From JAFCCL01 sp041645325 (GTDB lineage Archaea > Iainarchaeota > Iainarchaeia > Iainarchaeales > GCA-2688035), in assembly GCA_041645325.1 (NCBI GenBank), contig JBAZQI010000019.1:1-19707 (forward strand): a DNA stretch of 19,707 nt. Direction: 5' to 3'. Below, piece after piece: positions 1-6,521 of this stretch (within the stretch, counting starts at the first letter, position 1; every line of letters starts with the position of its first letter). The notes beneath the pieces are model-generated. The model had not been told where the DNA came from and searched no databases. It was given only the letters and a program-made list of their open reading frames with translations. The position numbers and the translations under genes were made by a program.

Positions 1-243
1 CCTTGCCTTCCCGGAAATGGCGCCTTTTCCCAAAACCTTTCCTGGCACCACAAGGTCCTTTCCCGGAAAAATTTTCGCAAGCCTGTCAAGCTTCCAAAGG
101 TTAATTGAAGGCCTGTGCCTTCTCGGTCCGGCAAGCCTTGACGCAAGGTCAATCCATATGGCGCACTTGCTTTTCCTGCCTGTTTTTTCAAGCAGCGCAA
201 CAACCTTTTTTGCCCTTTCCTGAGTAGGCCCGTTTCCCTTCAT
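1..243 (-). CDS. rpl18e: Large-subunit ribosomal protein eL18 (L18e), 3' part cut by window edge
   Basis: Archaeal/eukaryotic ribosomal protein of the 50S subunit. The first 81 codons are visible and run off the left edge. Family features seen are an N-terminal helix (ERAKKVVALLEKTGR), the block IWIDLASRLAGPRRHRPSIN and the motif VVPGKVLGKG, which matches the conserved VPGKVLG of eL18. The ATG at 243 is preceded by GAGG and a T-run, a plausible ribosome-binding site. It follows the tRNA-Leu gene by 17 bases, so it is very probably in the same transcript. In many archaea eL18 heads a group with uL13, uS9 and RNA polymerase subunits N and K, which would lie beyond this edge. Identity is secure; the C-terminus is not visible. 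Confidence 0.93.
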   Translation of the reverse strand, partial: MKGNGPTQERAKKVVALLEKTGRKSKCAIWIDLASRLAGPRRHRPSINLWKLDRLAKIFPGKDLVVPGKVLGKGAISGKAR

Positions 244-260
244 AAAAAAACCTCTAAAAT

Positions 261-381
261 TGCAGGGGGGAGGATTCGAACCCCCGAAGGCACTAAGCCA
301 CGGGATTTCTCATGCACTCCCAAAAAACACAATGAAAATACACCTTAAGTCCCGCCCCTTTGACCACTCGGGAACCCCTGC
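261..381 (-). tRNA. tRNA-Leu (anticodon UAA) with 37-nt intron
   Basis: The reverse strand folds as a class II tRNA. The acceptor stem GCAGGGG pairs with CCCCTGC and is followed by discriminator A; CCA is not encoded. The D-arm region contains GAGTGGTCAAA. The anticodon stem is CGGGA/TCCCG with loop CTTAAG-A. There is a long variable arm (GGC-TTAGT-GCC) and a T arm GGGGG-TTCGAAT-CCTCC with one G-U pair. Anticodon UAA, the long variable arm and discriminator A all indicate leucine. An intron interrupts the loop after G37. The 5' end is 16 bases after the rpoD stop and the 3' end 17 bases before the eL18 start, so it must be cut out of a polycistronic transcript. A tRNA-Leu before eL18 is also known from Haloarcula, so this position is old. 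Confidence 0.95.
307..343 (-). other. Archaeal tRNA intron with bulge-helix-bulge splice motif
   Basis: This is a 37-nt intron at the canonical 37/38 position. The precursor can form the archaeal splicing-endonuclease substrate. The outer helix is the anticodon stem CGGGA/TCCCG. A 4-bp central helix pairs CUUA (bases 32-35) with intron UGAG (312-309). There are two 3-nt bulges, AGG (345-343) and AAA (308-306). An inner helix pairs UGUAU with GUGCA (342-338 with 317-313, including G-U pairs). Removal restores a normal 7-nt anticodon loop and an 84-nt mature tRNA. Confidence 0.9.
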
Positions 382-397
382 TTTCCTATCATGCACC

Positions 398-1153
398 TCA
401 TTTAAGCTTTTGTAAAGCCTTTGAAAACTCCTGGTTTTTTTCTAAAAGCGCCTTTACCGCGCCTTCAATGGACTCTTTTGCGGTCAAGCCGGCAATAGGC
501 TCAACAGTCAGAACGTAGGATTCCTTTTCAAATCCAAGCCTGATTGCTTCCTTTGTGCAGGAATCAACGCACGCGCCGCAAAGGCTGCACTTGAACGCAT
601 CCTCAAGCGCAATCTTCTTGCCGCTCATCTTAAGAACGCCCTTTGGGCAGGCCTTCACGCAGGTCCCGCACTCATTGCATTCCTTTGAAACAACAATTTC
701 AGGCACTTCGCTGTAGGCAACAAGCGCAGGCTGCCACTTCGCGTGCTCCCTACCAGGCATCATCACGGCCTGCATTTCAACCTTTAGCCTCTGCCCCTTG
801 CCAAGCTTTGTAATCGGAATGTCCTTGTCAACAATCTCAATCTTCGGGTCAGTGCTCTTGATGTCCTTGCTGTAAACAGTGCACTCGCCTTCCTTTTCAA
901 GCACAAGCTTTACCTTGTCACCCTCCTTGTATGTCTTGTCAGTCTTCATCGGAAGCAGCGCAAGCCTGTGCGCAAGCATCTCGTCAAACATCACGGAATC
1001 GTTTTCGTATATCGACACGTCTTCAACTGCAAGGCAAGGGGTATGCAGCATCACGCTTCTCCTGACCGCGTTGATGAACGCAGGGCTGACGCCCTTAACC
1101 AGATACCTTGACACGTTGTCCTTTTCATCCAACTTTTTTATGCTAACCGTCAT
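398..1153 (-). CDS. rpo3: DNA-directed RNA polymerase subunit D (Rpo3) with two ferredoxin-like cysteine clusters
   Basis: This is the alpha/Rpb3-like assembly subunit of archaeal RNA polymerase, which pairs with subunit L to nucleate the enzyme. The 251-residue length is typical. The N-terminal dimerisation region contains SPAFINAVRRSVMLHTPCLAVEDV (about residues 23-46) and MLAHRLALLP. An inserted domain carries two complete CxxCxxCxxxC motifs, Cys159/162/165/169 and Cys189/192/195/199, predicted to bind two Fe-S clusters. It lies 36 bases after uS11 and 16 bases before the tRNA-Leu gene, the usual archaeal order uS13-uS4-uS11-rpoD. The ribosome-binding site is weak (GGGG well upstream). Subunit D proteins vary among archaea in keeping both, one or no clusters; here all eight cysteines are intact. 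Confidence 0.96.
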   Translation of the reverse strand: MTVSIKKLDEKDNVSRYLVKGVSPAFINAVRRSVMLHTPCLAVEDVSIYENDSVMFDEMLAHRLALLPMKTDKTYKEGDKVKLVLEKEGECTVYSKDIKSTDPKIEIVDKDIPITKLGKGQRLKVEMQAVMMPGREHAKWQPALVAYSEVPEIVVSKECNECGTCVKACPKGVLKMSGKKIALEDAFKCSLCGACVDSCTKEAIRLGFEKESYVLTVEPIAGLTAKESIEGAVKALLEKNQEFSKALQKLK

Positions 1154-1189
1154 AACAAATCAAACCCCTGTTTGGTATTTTAATTGTTT

Positions 1190-1573
1190 TCACTTCTTTT
1201 TTCCCCTGAATTTCTTCTGTTTCCTGCACCCGTCATGTGGCATGGGCGTAACGTTCTCAATTGACACAATCCTGATGCCGGCCCTTGTCAAAGACTTTAT
1301 TGCCGCCTCGCTGCCGGCACCCGGTGAAGTTGACTTGTTTCCGCCAATTCCCCTGACCTTTACAATTACCTCTGTCACGCCGCGCTCCTTTGCCTTGTCG
1401 GCAATTATCTCAGCAATCTTCATTGCGGCATAAGGGCTTCCTTCCTTGTGCTGCGCCTTTATGACCTCTCCGCCGGAACTCTTTGCAATCGTCTCCGCAC
1501 CCGTTATGTCAGTCAGAAGAATAATCGTGTTGTTGTGCGAGGCATAAATGTGGACAATCCCCTTCTTGCTCAT
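1190..1573 (-). CDS. rps11: Small-subunit ribosomal protein uS11
   Basis: uS11 sits on the platform of the 30S subunit near the mRNA exit channel. The 127 residues match archaeal length. Hallmarks are GIVHIYASHNNTIILLTDITG at the start, KEGSPYAAMKIAE in the middle, VRGIGGNKSTSPGAGSEAAI and the C-terminal block IENVTPMPHDGCRKQKKFRG, where the PHDGCR signature is characteristic of the archaeal/eukaryotic branch. The ATG overlaps the uS4 stop codon as ATGA, with GGGTGA just upstream, so translation is probably coupled. Confidence 0.97.
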   Translation of the reverse strand: MSKKGIVHIYASHNNTIILLTDITGAETIAKSSGGEVIKAQHKEGSPYAAMKIAEIIADKAKERGVTEVIVKVRGIGGNKSTSPGAGSEAAIKSLTRAGIRIVSIENVTPMPHDGCRKQKKFRGKKK

Positions 1574-2322
1574 TCACCCACCCCTTTATCCTCAGCTGCC
1601 GGCTTTTTCTTCGAATCCTCTTCCCCTGAAGAAATATCCTTTTCGGCCTCTTCCATTTCTTTGCCTTCCGGCTTTTTTCCTTCTCCTGGTGCTTTTGCCT
1701 GTTTTCTCGCAGCCCTCACTGCCTCCATTACGTCCACTGCGTTCTGCTCAGGCTCTTTGGGCTTTGCCGCCTCAAAAGCCTCTTTCACAGACTCCTTCTT
1801 CTCCGCAGTTTTTTTCACATCCTTTTCAGCAGGCTTCAAAACCATTTTCTTGCCTGCATAATAGCCAATCTTTGCCTCCTCTTCCGCAGAAACCAGGTAG
1901 CTTGGGGCGGTAACGCGCCTGCCATCAATTGCAATATGGCCATGCACCACAAACTGCCTTGCCTGGCTGGCTGTGTTTGCAAGCCCTTTTCTCCAGACAA
2001 GGGTCTGAAGCCTTCTCTCAAGAAAGCTTTCAACGCCGAGCGTCAAAACATCGTCAAGCACTGCCTTGGCGCTGAGCATGCCAAGCCTTGAAAGGCTGCC
2101 AAGCAATTCATTTTCCCTTTTGATTCTCTTCTCAAGGGGCAAAGCAAGCAGGCTTCTTGCATTGTGCCTTTTTTTCCTGAGCAATGTTTCGGCTTTCCAG
2201 ATTTCCCTCTTGTTCTTGAGGCAATAGCCGACCTTCAGGGCCTTTTCCCTTTCAAGGCCTGCCTTGCTCCAGATCTTCAAAGGCCTTTTGAACTGCTTTC
2301 GTGTTTTTCTCGGATCGCCCAT
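1570..2322 (-). CDS. rps4: Small-subunit ribosomal protein uS4 with long charged C-terminal tail
   Basis: uS4 is an early 16S rRNA-binding assembly protein. Residues 1 to about 165 match archaeal uS4: start MGDPRKTRKQFKRPLKIW, then RRLQTLVWRKGLANTASQAR and QFVVHGHIAIDGRRVTAPSY, which is the RNA-binding S4 domain (about 102-165). Archaeal uS4 usually ends near 170-180 residues. Here about 85 more residues follow, rich in Lys, Glu and Ala and ending with DISSGEEDSKKKPAAEDKG. The tail looks disordered and has no recognisable domain. The gene lies 18 bases after uS13, with only a weak ribosome-binding site, and overlaps uS11 by 4 bases. Confidence 0.96.
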   Translation of the reverse strand: MGDPRKTRKQFKRPLKIWSKAGLEREKALKVGYCLKNKREIWKAETLLRKKRHNARSLLALPLEKRIKRENELLGSLSRLGMLSAKAVLDDVLTLGVESFLERRLQTLVWRKGLANTASQARQFVVHGHIAIDGRRVTAPSYLVSAEEEAKIGYYAGKKMVLKPAEKDVKKTAEKKESVKEAFEAAKPKEPEQNAVDVMEAVRAARKQAKAPGEGKKPEGKEMEEAEKDISSGEEDSKKKPAAEDKGVGE

Positions 2323-2340
2323 ATTTTTTACCAGCTCTTT

Positions 2341-2862
2341 TTACTTGGCGGTGCTTGCACCCTTGGCAGCAGCTGCGCCCCTTGGCGGGGCATTTGCGTC
2401 CTTTTTCATGACGCCCACAATTCCGCCCTTGCCCCTGTGCGTGCTTTTGGTCCTCTGTCCCCTGACAGGCAGGCCCCAGCTTCTCCTCAGGCCGCGGTAA
2501 GACTTTATCTCGTTAAGCCTCTGCGACTCGGTTCTCTGCTGAATCTCAAGGTCGGCCATAACCAAATGCCTGTTCTCGCCGCTCTCATATTCCTTCTGCT
2601 TGTTAAGGCAATAAGCCGGAATGCCGTGCTTTCCCGGATTCAAAACAATGTCCTCAAGCTTTTTGTCAAGCGACTCGGGCAAAGAGCCGAGCTTGCAGTC
2701 ATACTTTGCGCCTGTCTCTTTCTCAAATGCCATTGCAATGTTCTTTGACATCCTTATGCCAATGCCCCTTATCTTTGTAAGCGCCCTGTAAACAGGCAGG
2801 TTTCCGTTGAGGTCCTTTGAAACAATCCTCACAATATGCCTGAATTCCGTGTCCTCCGCCAT
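2341..2862 (-). CDS. rps13: Small-subunit ribosomal protein uS13
   Basis: uS13 lies in the head of the 30S subunit and contacts the large subunit and P-site tRNA. Seen are EFRHIVRIVSKDLNGNLPVYRALTKIRGIGIRMSKNIA, with the conserved helix-turn region GIRMSKNIA, and the C-terminal RNA-binding stretch SYRGLRRSWGLPVRGQRTKSTHRG. The archaeal/eukaryotic insert (HLVMADLEIQQRTESQRL) is present. The 173 residues exceed typical archaeal proteins by an Ala/Gly/Lys-rich end (PPRGAAAAKGASTAK). The ATG at 2862 is preceded by GGTGAATTGA. The gene follows eL14 by about 10 bases; cbf5/truB, often found between these two genes in euryarchaea, is absent. Confidence 0.96.
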   Translation of the reverse strand: MAEDTEFRHIVRIVSKDLNGNLPVYRALTKIRGIGIRMSKNIAMAFEKETGAKYDCKLGSLPESLDKKLEDIVLNPGKHGIPAYCLNKQKEYESGENRHLVMADLEIQQRTESQRLNEIKSYRGLRRSWGLPVRGQRTKSTHRGKGGIVGVMKKDANAPPRGAAAAKGASTAK

Positions 2863-2872
2863 TCAATTCACC

Positions 2873-3097
2873 TTACTCCAAAAGCCCCTTAAAATCCATT
2901 TTTTCCCTTATTTTTTCAGCCGGAATCCTCCGGCCTGTTGGAAGCAAATGCTTTGCATTGCACTTCCTTCTCTTGACCATAGGCCCTTCAACAATCGCCT
3001 CAAGCTTTTTCCTGTCAAACTCCACAATCACAACTTTCCTGCCGGCTTCCCTGCCCCTTGTCTTGACGCAAACCATTCCCTTTTCCAATCCAGCCAT
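2873..3097 (-). CDS. rpl14e: Large-subunit ribosomal protein eL14 (L14e)
   Basis: This is a short KOW/SH3-like 50S protein found only in archaea and eukaryotes. The 74 residues are near the compact archaeal length. The start LEKGMVCVKTRGREAGRKVVIVE matches the family pattern of an initial G-x-V-C-x-K-x-x-G-R-E-A-G-x-x-x-V-I-V strand pair. The end NAKHLLPTGRRIPAE matches the conserved H-L-x-P-T motif. It lies between eL34 and uS13 with 6- and 10-base gaps. Cmk, often between eL34 and eL14 in euryarchaea, is missing. Confidence 0.92.
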   Translation of the reverse strand: MAGLEKGMVCVKTRGREAGRKVVIVEFDRKKLEAIVEGPMVKRRKCNAKHLLPTGRRIPAEKIREKMDFKGLLE

Positions 3098-3103
3098 CTC
3101 ACT

Positions 3104-3436
3104 TCACACCTTCACAAGCTTGACATAATCGCGCAAGCGCAACTCAACATCATCCATTGTTTTTGATTTTGCCTCAACCAGGGCAGCCTGCTCAACAACC
3201 AAATGCCTGCACTTGCCGCACAACGTGCCCGCAAACAATGCAGTGGGCCTTCTTTCGGTCTTGCTCAGCTTTCCGACCTCTGCCTGCGTCTTCCCATGTG
3301 GCATGCCGTGCATTACGCCCCTGCACAGGGCGCAGTGGTGCTTGCCTGTCTTGCCCCTGACAAAAATCCGCCTGGACTTGCCCCTGGCCTTTCTCCTGAA
3401 CTTTGTTTTCTTTGACCGATCGCTTCTCTTAGGCAT
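3104..3436 (-). CDS. rpl34e: Large-subunit ribosomal protein eL34 (L34e), zinc-binding
   Basis: This archaeal/eukaryotic 50S protein has 110 residues. The N-terminus is strongly basic (MPKRSDRSKKTKFRRKARGK). Two CxxC pairs are present, Cys35/Cys38 (CALCRGVMHGMPH) and Cys73/Cys76 (CGKCRHLVV), the usual four-cysteine zinc site. The C-terminal helix ends near residue 110, somewhat longer than many archaeal homologues. The ATG overlaps the end of the upstream membrane-protein gene by 8 bases and has GGAG about 10 bases before it. Confidence 0.93.
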   Translation of the reverse strand: MPKRSDRSKKTKFRRKARGKSRRIFVRGKTGKHHCALCRGVMHGMPHGKTQAEVGKLSKTERRPTALFAGTLCGKCRHLVVEQAALVEAKSKTMDDVELRLRDYVKLVKV

Positions 3437-3932
3437 GCAAAAACTTCTCCTTAACTTTCATAACAACACCGATAACGATTGACGTAATCAAATATGTTAT
3501 AAAGTACCACTTAAGCCACCCTGTGTTCAAGCCCCATCCCACCGGAATCCAGCTCAAAGGATTCAGGAAGAAAAAATTGTCAAACTTCGGCACGGTAAAC
3601 GGCGCGTCAAACACCAGGCCACCGTAAAAATTTCCCAGAATGAAAAATGCCCCGAAGAAAATAGGCAGGCTGAACATCATGTAGCGCATGCTGCCCTGCA
3701 TGGTATCATTCATGTCAGTCAAAATTTCCTTCTGCAATGCATCCATTTCATTCCTGCTTTTCTCATCCCCCTTTTTCATCAATTCCTTTATCTTCGCCTG
3801 CTTTTCCTTCATCCTTGCCTGTGATTCCTTCTGCTTTTTCCTGTCAATCAGCTTGTTCTGCAGGACCTTGCTCGCTATAACAACTGCCACTGTAATCAGG
3901 CTGATATCTACCACAGGGCTGATAAACGCCAT
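3429..3932 (-). CDS. EMC3/TMCO1-like (DUF106) membrane protein of the Oxa1/YidC superfamily
   Basis: This 167-residue protein is a probable membrane-protein insertase component. Three hydrophobic segments are visible at about residues 7-25, 86-105 and 140-160. Between the first two lies a Lys/Glu-rich, coiled-coil-like stretch of about 40 residues (RKKQKESQARMKEKQAKIKE and following), then MQGSMRYMMFSLPIFFGAFF. This layout is that of archaeal DUF106/Ylp1-type proteins, related to Get1, EMC3 and TMCO1. It is encoded just after SecY, as in many archaea, fitting cooperation in membrane insertion. The start at 3932 is chosen for its strong GGAGG six bases upstream; a TTG at 3935 is less likely. 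Adenylate kinase, often between secY and this gene, is absent. Confidence 0.88.
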   Translation of the reverse strand: MAFISPVVDISLITVAVVIASKVLQNKLIDRKKQKESQARMKEKQAKIKELMKKGDEKSRNEMDALQKEILTDMNDTMQGSMRYMMFSLPIFFGAFFILGNFYGGLVFDAPFTVPKFDNFFFLNPLSWIPVGWGLNTGWLKWYFITYLITSIVIGVVMKVKEKFLHA

Positions 3933-3965
3933 CAAAAACCTCCAGAAAAAATCGGCAGGGAAAAA

Positions 3966-4024
3966 GGCTTCGCGCCAACAGGCGCACTTTTCCCAAGGCT
4001 TTTTTCTCGTAAGAAAAAAGGCTT
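3966..4024 (-). repeat. Single copy of the two-hairpin repeat in the secY-EMC3 spacer
   Basis: On the minus strand this reads AAGCC, a hairpin with an A/T-rich stem (CTTTTTTCTT-ACG-AGAAAAAAG), GCCTTGGGAAAAG, a second hairpin (GCGCC-TGTT-GGCGC) and a closing AAGCC. The order of parts is the same as in the array at 18974-19135 and in the copies inside uL29. It would lie in the 5' leader of the EMC3-like transcript if the promoter at 4050-4064 is used. Its function is unknown. Confidence 0.8.
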
Positions 4025-4049
4025 GCCTGTAATTATCTGAAAAGGAAAC

Positions 4050-4064
4050 CCCTTATAAATTATC
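4050..4064 (-). promoter_or_regulatory. Candidate internal archaeal promoter (TATA box)
   Basis: The minus strand reads ATAATTTATAAGGGG, with a good archaeal TATA-box core (TTTATAAG) and an A-rich upstream side. A start about 25 bases downstream, near 4025-4030, would give a leader of about 95 bases before the EMC3-like gene, in the largest gap inside the cluster. This suggests a second transcription unit from the EMC3-like gene to eL18. It rests on pattern only. Confidence 0.45.
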
Positions 4065-4083
4065 TGTTTTCCCGCCATTTCAA

Positions 4084-5448
4084 TCACCCAAACAGCCTTC
4101 CAAGCATCGGATTCATCGCACTCAGCTGCTGCTTTGCAAGGTCCTCATAAAGCCTGTAAACTATCCCGACAGTAAGCAAAATGCCTGTCCCGCTTGACAA
4201 TCCCCCGAGGGACATGTCCCCAAGGCCGGCCAAAAGCCCGACAAAAATGCTTCCAAGAATCGTAATGGTTGGAATATACCTGTTCAAAATGCCCTCAATA
4301 ATGCGCTTGTCCCTCCTGAAGCCCGGAATATACATTCCAGAGCGCTGCAGCTGTTCCGCAACTGCCGCAGGGCCCTGGTTTCCCATATTAACCCAGAAAA
4401 CGCCGAACACAATGCAGCAGGCAAGCAGTATTACCATGTAAATGGCAGCCTGGGCAATGTCCGGCGCCATAAAGCTCAGGGCAGGGCCAAAGCCCTCGCT
4501 TCCAATCCTCACAATGCTATCGTAAAAAAGATTGAAAGGGCTGTTTGTGGCCCAAGCCAGGGCGCCCATTACCTGCCCAAGAACAGGCACCTTTTCAACA
4601 ACCGTTGCCCAAAGCTGAATGTTCGCAAACAATGCAATTGCAAGAATCACCGGCAAATTTGAAACATAAAGGAGTTTCACAGGGAACCTGCCACCCATTC
4701 CGCGCCTTCCCATCGTAATCGGGATGTTTATGTGCATGCCCTCGGCAAAAACAACCACAAGGAAAATTATCACCGCAACGATTATCGGCAGGAACAGCAG
4801 GAAGTTTGCGCCTGTGGCAAGCGAGGCTGCAAACTGCATTATCGTGCCGCCCGTAGGCTCAATGGGCGTAGGCGGCCTGAAAACCTGCCAGAAGAACGCG
4901 CCGCTGACCCCGCCTGCAATGAACAGGCCTATTCCAGAGCCAATGCCGTGCTTTGAAACAAGCTCATCAAGGTAAAGCAATATGATAGAACCAAGTGCAA
5001 CCTGAAGAATGACAAGCCACATAAAGCCCGGCTTTGCAAGCAAAGGCGTGCCTGTAATCGTATAAGCCCCTGCCTCAAAAAAGCAAAGCACAATCGCAAA
5101 AAGCTTCTGCAGGCTTTGGAACTTTGCCCTGTCAGCAGGGCTTGACAAGTCCATGTTCAGGAATTTTGCGCCCACAAGCAACTGTAGCACGATTGACGCC
5201 AAAACAATGGGGCCGATTCCAGCGCTTGTTATGGTTCCCATCTCGCTTGCCAAAATCGTCTGGATTCCCTGAAGATAGTCCGCCCTCGCGCTGTCAAGGC
5301 CGACAAGGGTTATGTTTCCCATCACGAAAAAGATTACCAGTGCAAGCGCGGTCCACATGAGCTTTTTGTTGAGCGGAACCTCGCCTGACGGCGCCTTTAC
5401 CTCAGGAAGCATTCTGAAAACCGGCTGCAATGCGTCAAGAAAATTCAT
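4084..5448 (-). CDS. secY: Protein translocase subunit SecY
   Basis: SecY is the channel subunit of the Sec translocon. The 454 residues contain about ten hydrophobic segments. Archaeal features are an N-terminal amphipathic stretch before KLMWTALALVIFFVMGNI, the plug region after the first membrane segment, and SAGIGPIVLASIVLQLLVGAKF in segment 2. Further on are ELVSKHGIGSGIGLFIAGG, the cytoplasmic loop INIPITMGRRGMGGRFPVKLLYVSNLPVILA, and the last large loop GMYIPGFRRDKRIIEGILNRYIP with conserved basic residues for ribosome contact. It starts 50 bases after uL15, without a strong ribosome-binding site. Confidence 0.97.
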   Translation of the reverse strand: MNFLDALQPVFRMLPEVKAPSGEVPLNKKLMWTALALVIFFVMGNITLVGLDSARADYLQGIQTILASEMGTITSAGIGPIVLASIVLQLLVGAKFLNMDLSSPADRAKFQSLQKLFAIVLCFFEAGAYTITGTPLLAKPGFMWLVILQVALGSIILLYLDELVSKHGIGSGIGLFIAGGVSGAFFWQVFRPPTPIEPTGGTIMQFAASLATGANFLLFLPIIVAVIIFLVVVFAEGMHINIPITMGRRGMGGRFPVKLLYVSNLPVILAIALFANIQLWATVVEKVPVLGQVMGALAWATNSPFNLFYDSIVRIGSEGFGPALSFMAPDIAQAAIYMVILLACCIVFGVFWVNMGNQGPAAVAEQLQRSGMYIPGFRRDKRIIEGILNRYIPTITILGSIFVGLLAGLGDMSLGGLSSGTGILLTVGIVYRLYEDLAKQQLSAMNPMLGRLFG

Positions 5449-5498
5449 TCAAAACCACTAACCCAAAAATTGCCCCTGCTTTTTTTCCCGATATTCCC

Positions 5499-6059
5499 CT
5501 ATTCTTCTTCCCCTTCCTCTGAATCCTCTTCCCCTGTTTCTTCCCCGCCTTCAGTCGAATCCGCTTCGCCTTCAGGCGAATTTTCTTCTGAACCTTCCCC
5601 TTTCTCATTCCCAGTTTCTTCTTCAACCTCAACAGCCTCTTCAGACTCAAAAATGCCGCCAGCCTTCCCGATTTTTTCAATCGCCTTCTTGCTTGCGGCC
5701 ATGTTTCTCACAACAAGCTTTTCCTTAAGCTCGCCCTTTGAAAGAAGCTTGTCAAAGCCTATTTTTGCGCCGTCAACAACAAAAGCATTGCCTTCCTTCA
5801 CAATTTTTCCCTCGGCAACAAGCCTTGGCATTGCCTGCAAAAGCCCGTCAATGTTTATTTCCCTGATAACCTTCATTGACCTGACCTTTTTTTTCTCGGT
5901 GCCAAACTTTCCCGCATACTTCGGGAACTTGTGCTTGTGCGAACCTGCAAGGCCCCTTCCGCCCCTGCTTCCGCCGCCTCTCCTTTTCTTGGTGTCGCCC
6001 TTGCCCCTGGTGCGCTGCCCGAGCTTTTTGTTAAACTTTTTTCTCTTCCTGGTAACCAT
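5499..6059 (-). CDS. rpl15: Large-subunit ribosomal protein uL15 with long acidic tail
   Basis: Residues 1 to about 138 are a typical archaeal uL15: a basic, glycine-rich start (RGKGDTKKRRGGGSRGGRG), then HKHKFPKYAGKFG, and a globular C-terminal domain with INIDGLLQ and FDKLLSKGELKEKLVV. From about residue 139 to 186 the sequence becomes almost pure Glu/Gly/Ser/Asp with a single Lys, ending SEEGEEE. This is not part of the usual family, in which archaeal proteins are about 140-150 residues. The ATG follows GAGGATGATTTGA. The preceding uL30 stop adjoins it. Confidence 0.96.
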   Translation of the reverse strand: MVTRKRKKFNKKLGQRTRGKGDTKKRRGGGSRGGRGLAGSHKHKFPKYAGKFGTEKKKVRSMKVIREINIDGLLQAMPRLVAEGKIVKEGNAFVVDGAKIGFDKLLSKGELKEKLVVRNMAASKKAIEKIGKAGGIFESEEAVEVEEETGNEKGEGSEENSPEGEADSTEGGEETGEEDSEEGEEE

Positions 6060-6515
6060 TCAAATCATCCTCTTTACAAGCCTGTTTATGTCAGAAGCCC
6101 TGTAACCCAGCGCGCCCCCGACACTAAAGCCCTTTTTTATCCCGGCCCTTTCATAGCCCTTCTTCGGCGGATTAAGCCTCAAAACAGGCTTTACCCCAAA
6201 ATCCTGCAATCTTGCCTTGCCCTCAATCAAAGCCTTTGCCATTTCCTCAAAGGATTTGAAGCCCTTTTCCTTCAAGAAATCAGCGCCAAGCCTTTTCCTG
6301 CCTGGAAACCTCGCCCTTTTTTCAATCGCAAGGGCAAGGGTTTCGGCGTCAATTTCGCCAAAAGTAATGTAAAACTGAACCTTTGAAAGCATGCCCTTCT
6401 TGGCCTCGTCAACCAGAACCATGTGATTAACCCTGTCAAGCCTAAGCAACTCAAGGGTTCTCTTTATGTCCGGCGTAACATCCACGCAGCCCCTGACCCT
6501 GATTGCTACAAACAT
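6060..6515 (-). CDS. rpl30: Large-subunit ribosomal protein uL30, archaeal long form
   Basis: The 151 residues match the longer archaeal/eukaryotic uL30 (bacterial ones are about 60). The start FVAIRVRGCVDVTPDIKRTLELLRLDRVNHMVLV is the conserved ferredoxin-like fold motif. Later FGVKPVLRLNPPKKGYERAGIKKGFSVGGALGYR is the archaeal/eukaryotic C-terminal block. It lies between uS5 and uL15 in the standard order, with GGAGG upstream of the start at a rather long spacing. Confidence 0.95.
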   Translation of the reverse strand: MFVAIRVRGCVDVTPDIKRTLELLRLDRVNHMVLVDEAKKGMLSKVQFYITFGEIDAETLALAIEKRARFPGRKRLGADFLKEKGFKSFEEMAKALIEGKARLQDFGVKPVLRLNPPKKGYERAGIKKGFSVGGALGYRASDINRLVKRMI

Positions 6516-6521
6516 ACCGAA

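Noticed and set aside
1154..1189. A/T-rich AATTAAAAT as a promoter for rpoD
   Set aside because: Weak match, only 36 bases between uS11 and rpoD, and the conserved order makes co-transcription more likely.
5435..5680. An 81-codon Lys/Arg-rich minus-strand frame across the uL15 end and secY start
   Set aside because: It is an alternative frame of the acidic uL15 tail and has no independent start signal or homology.
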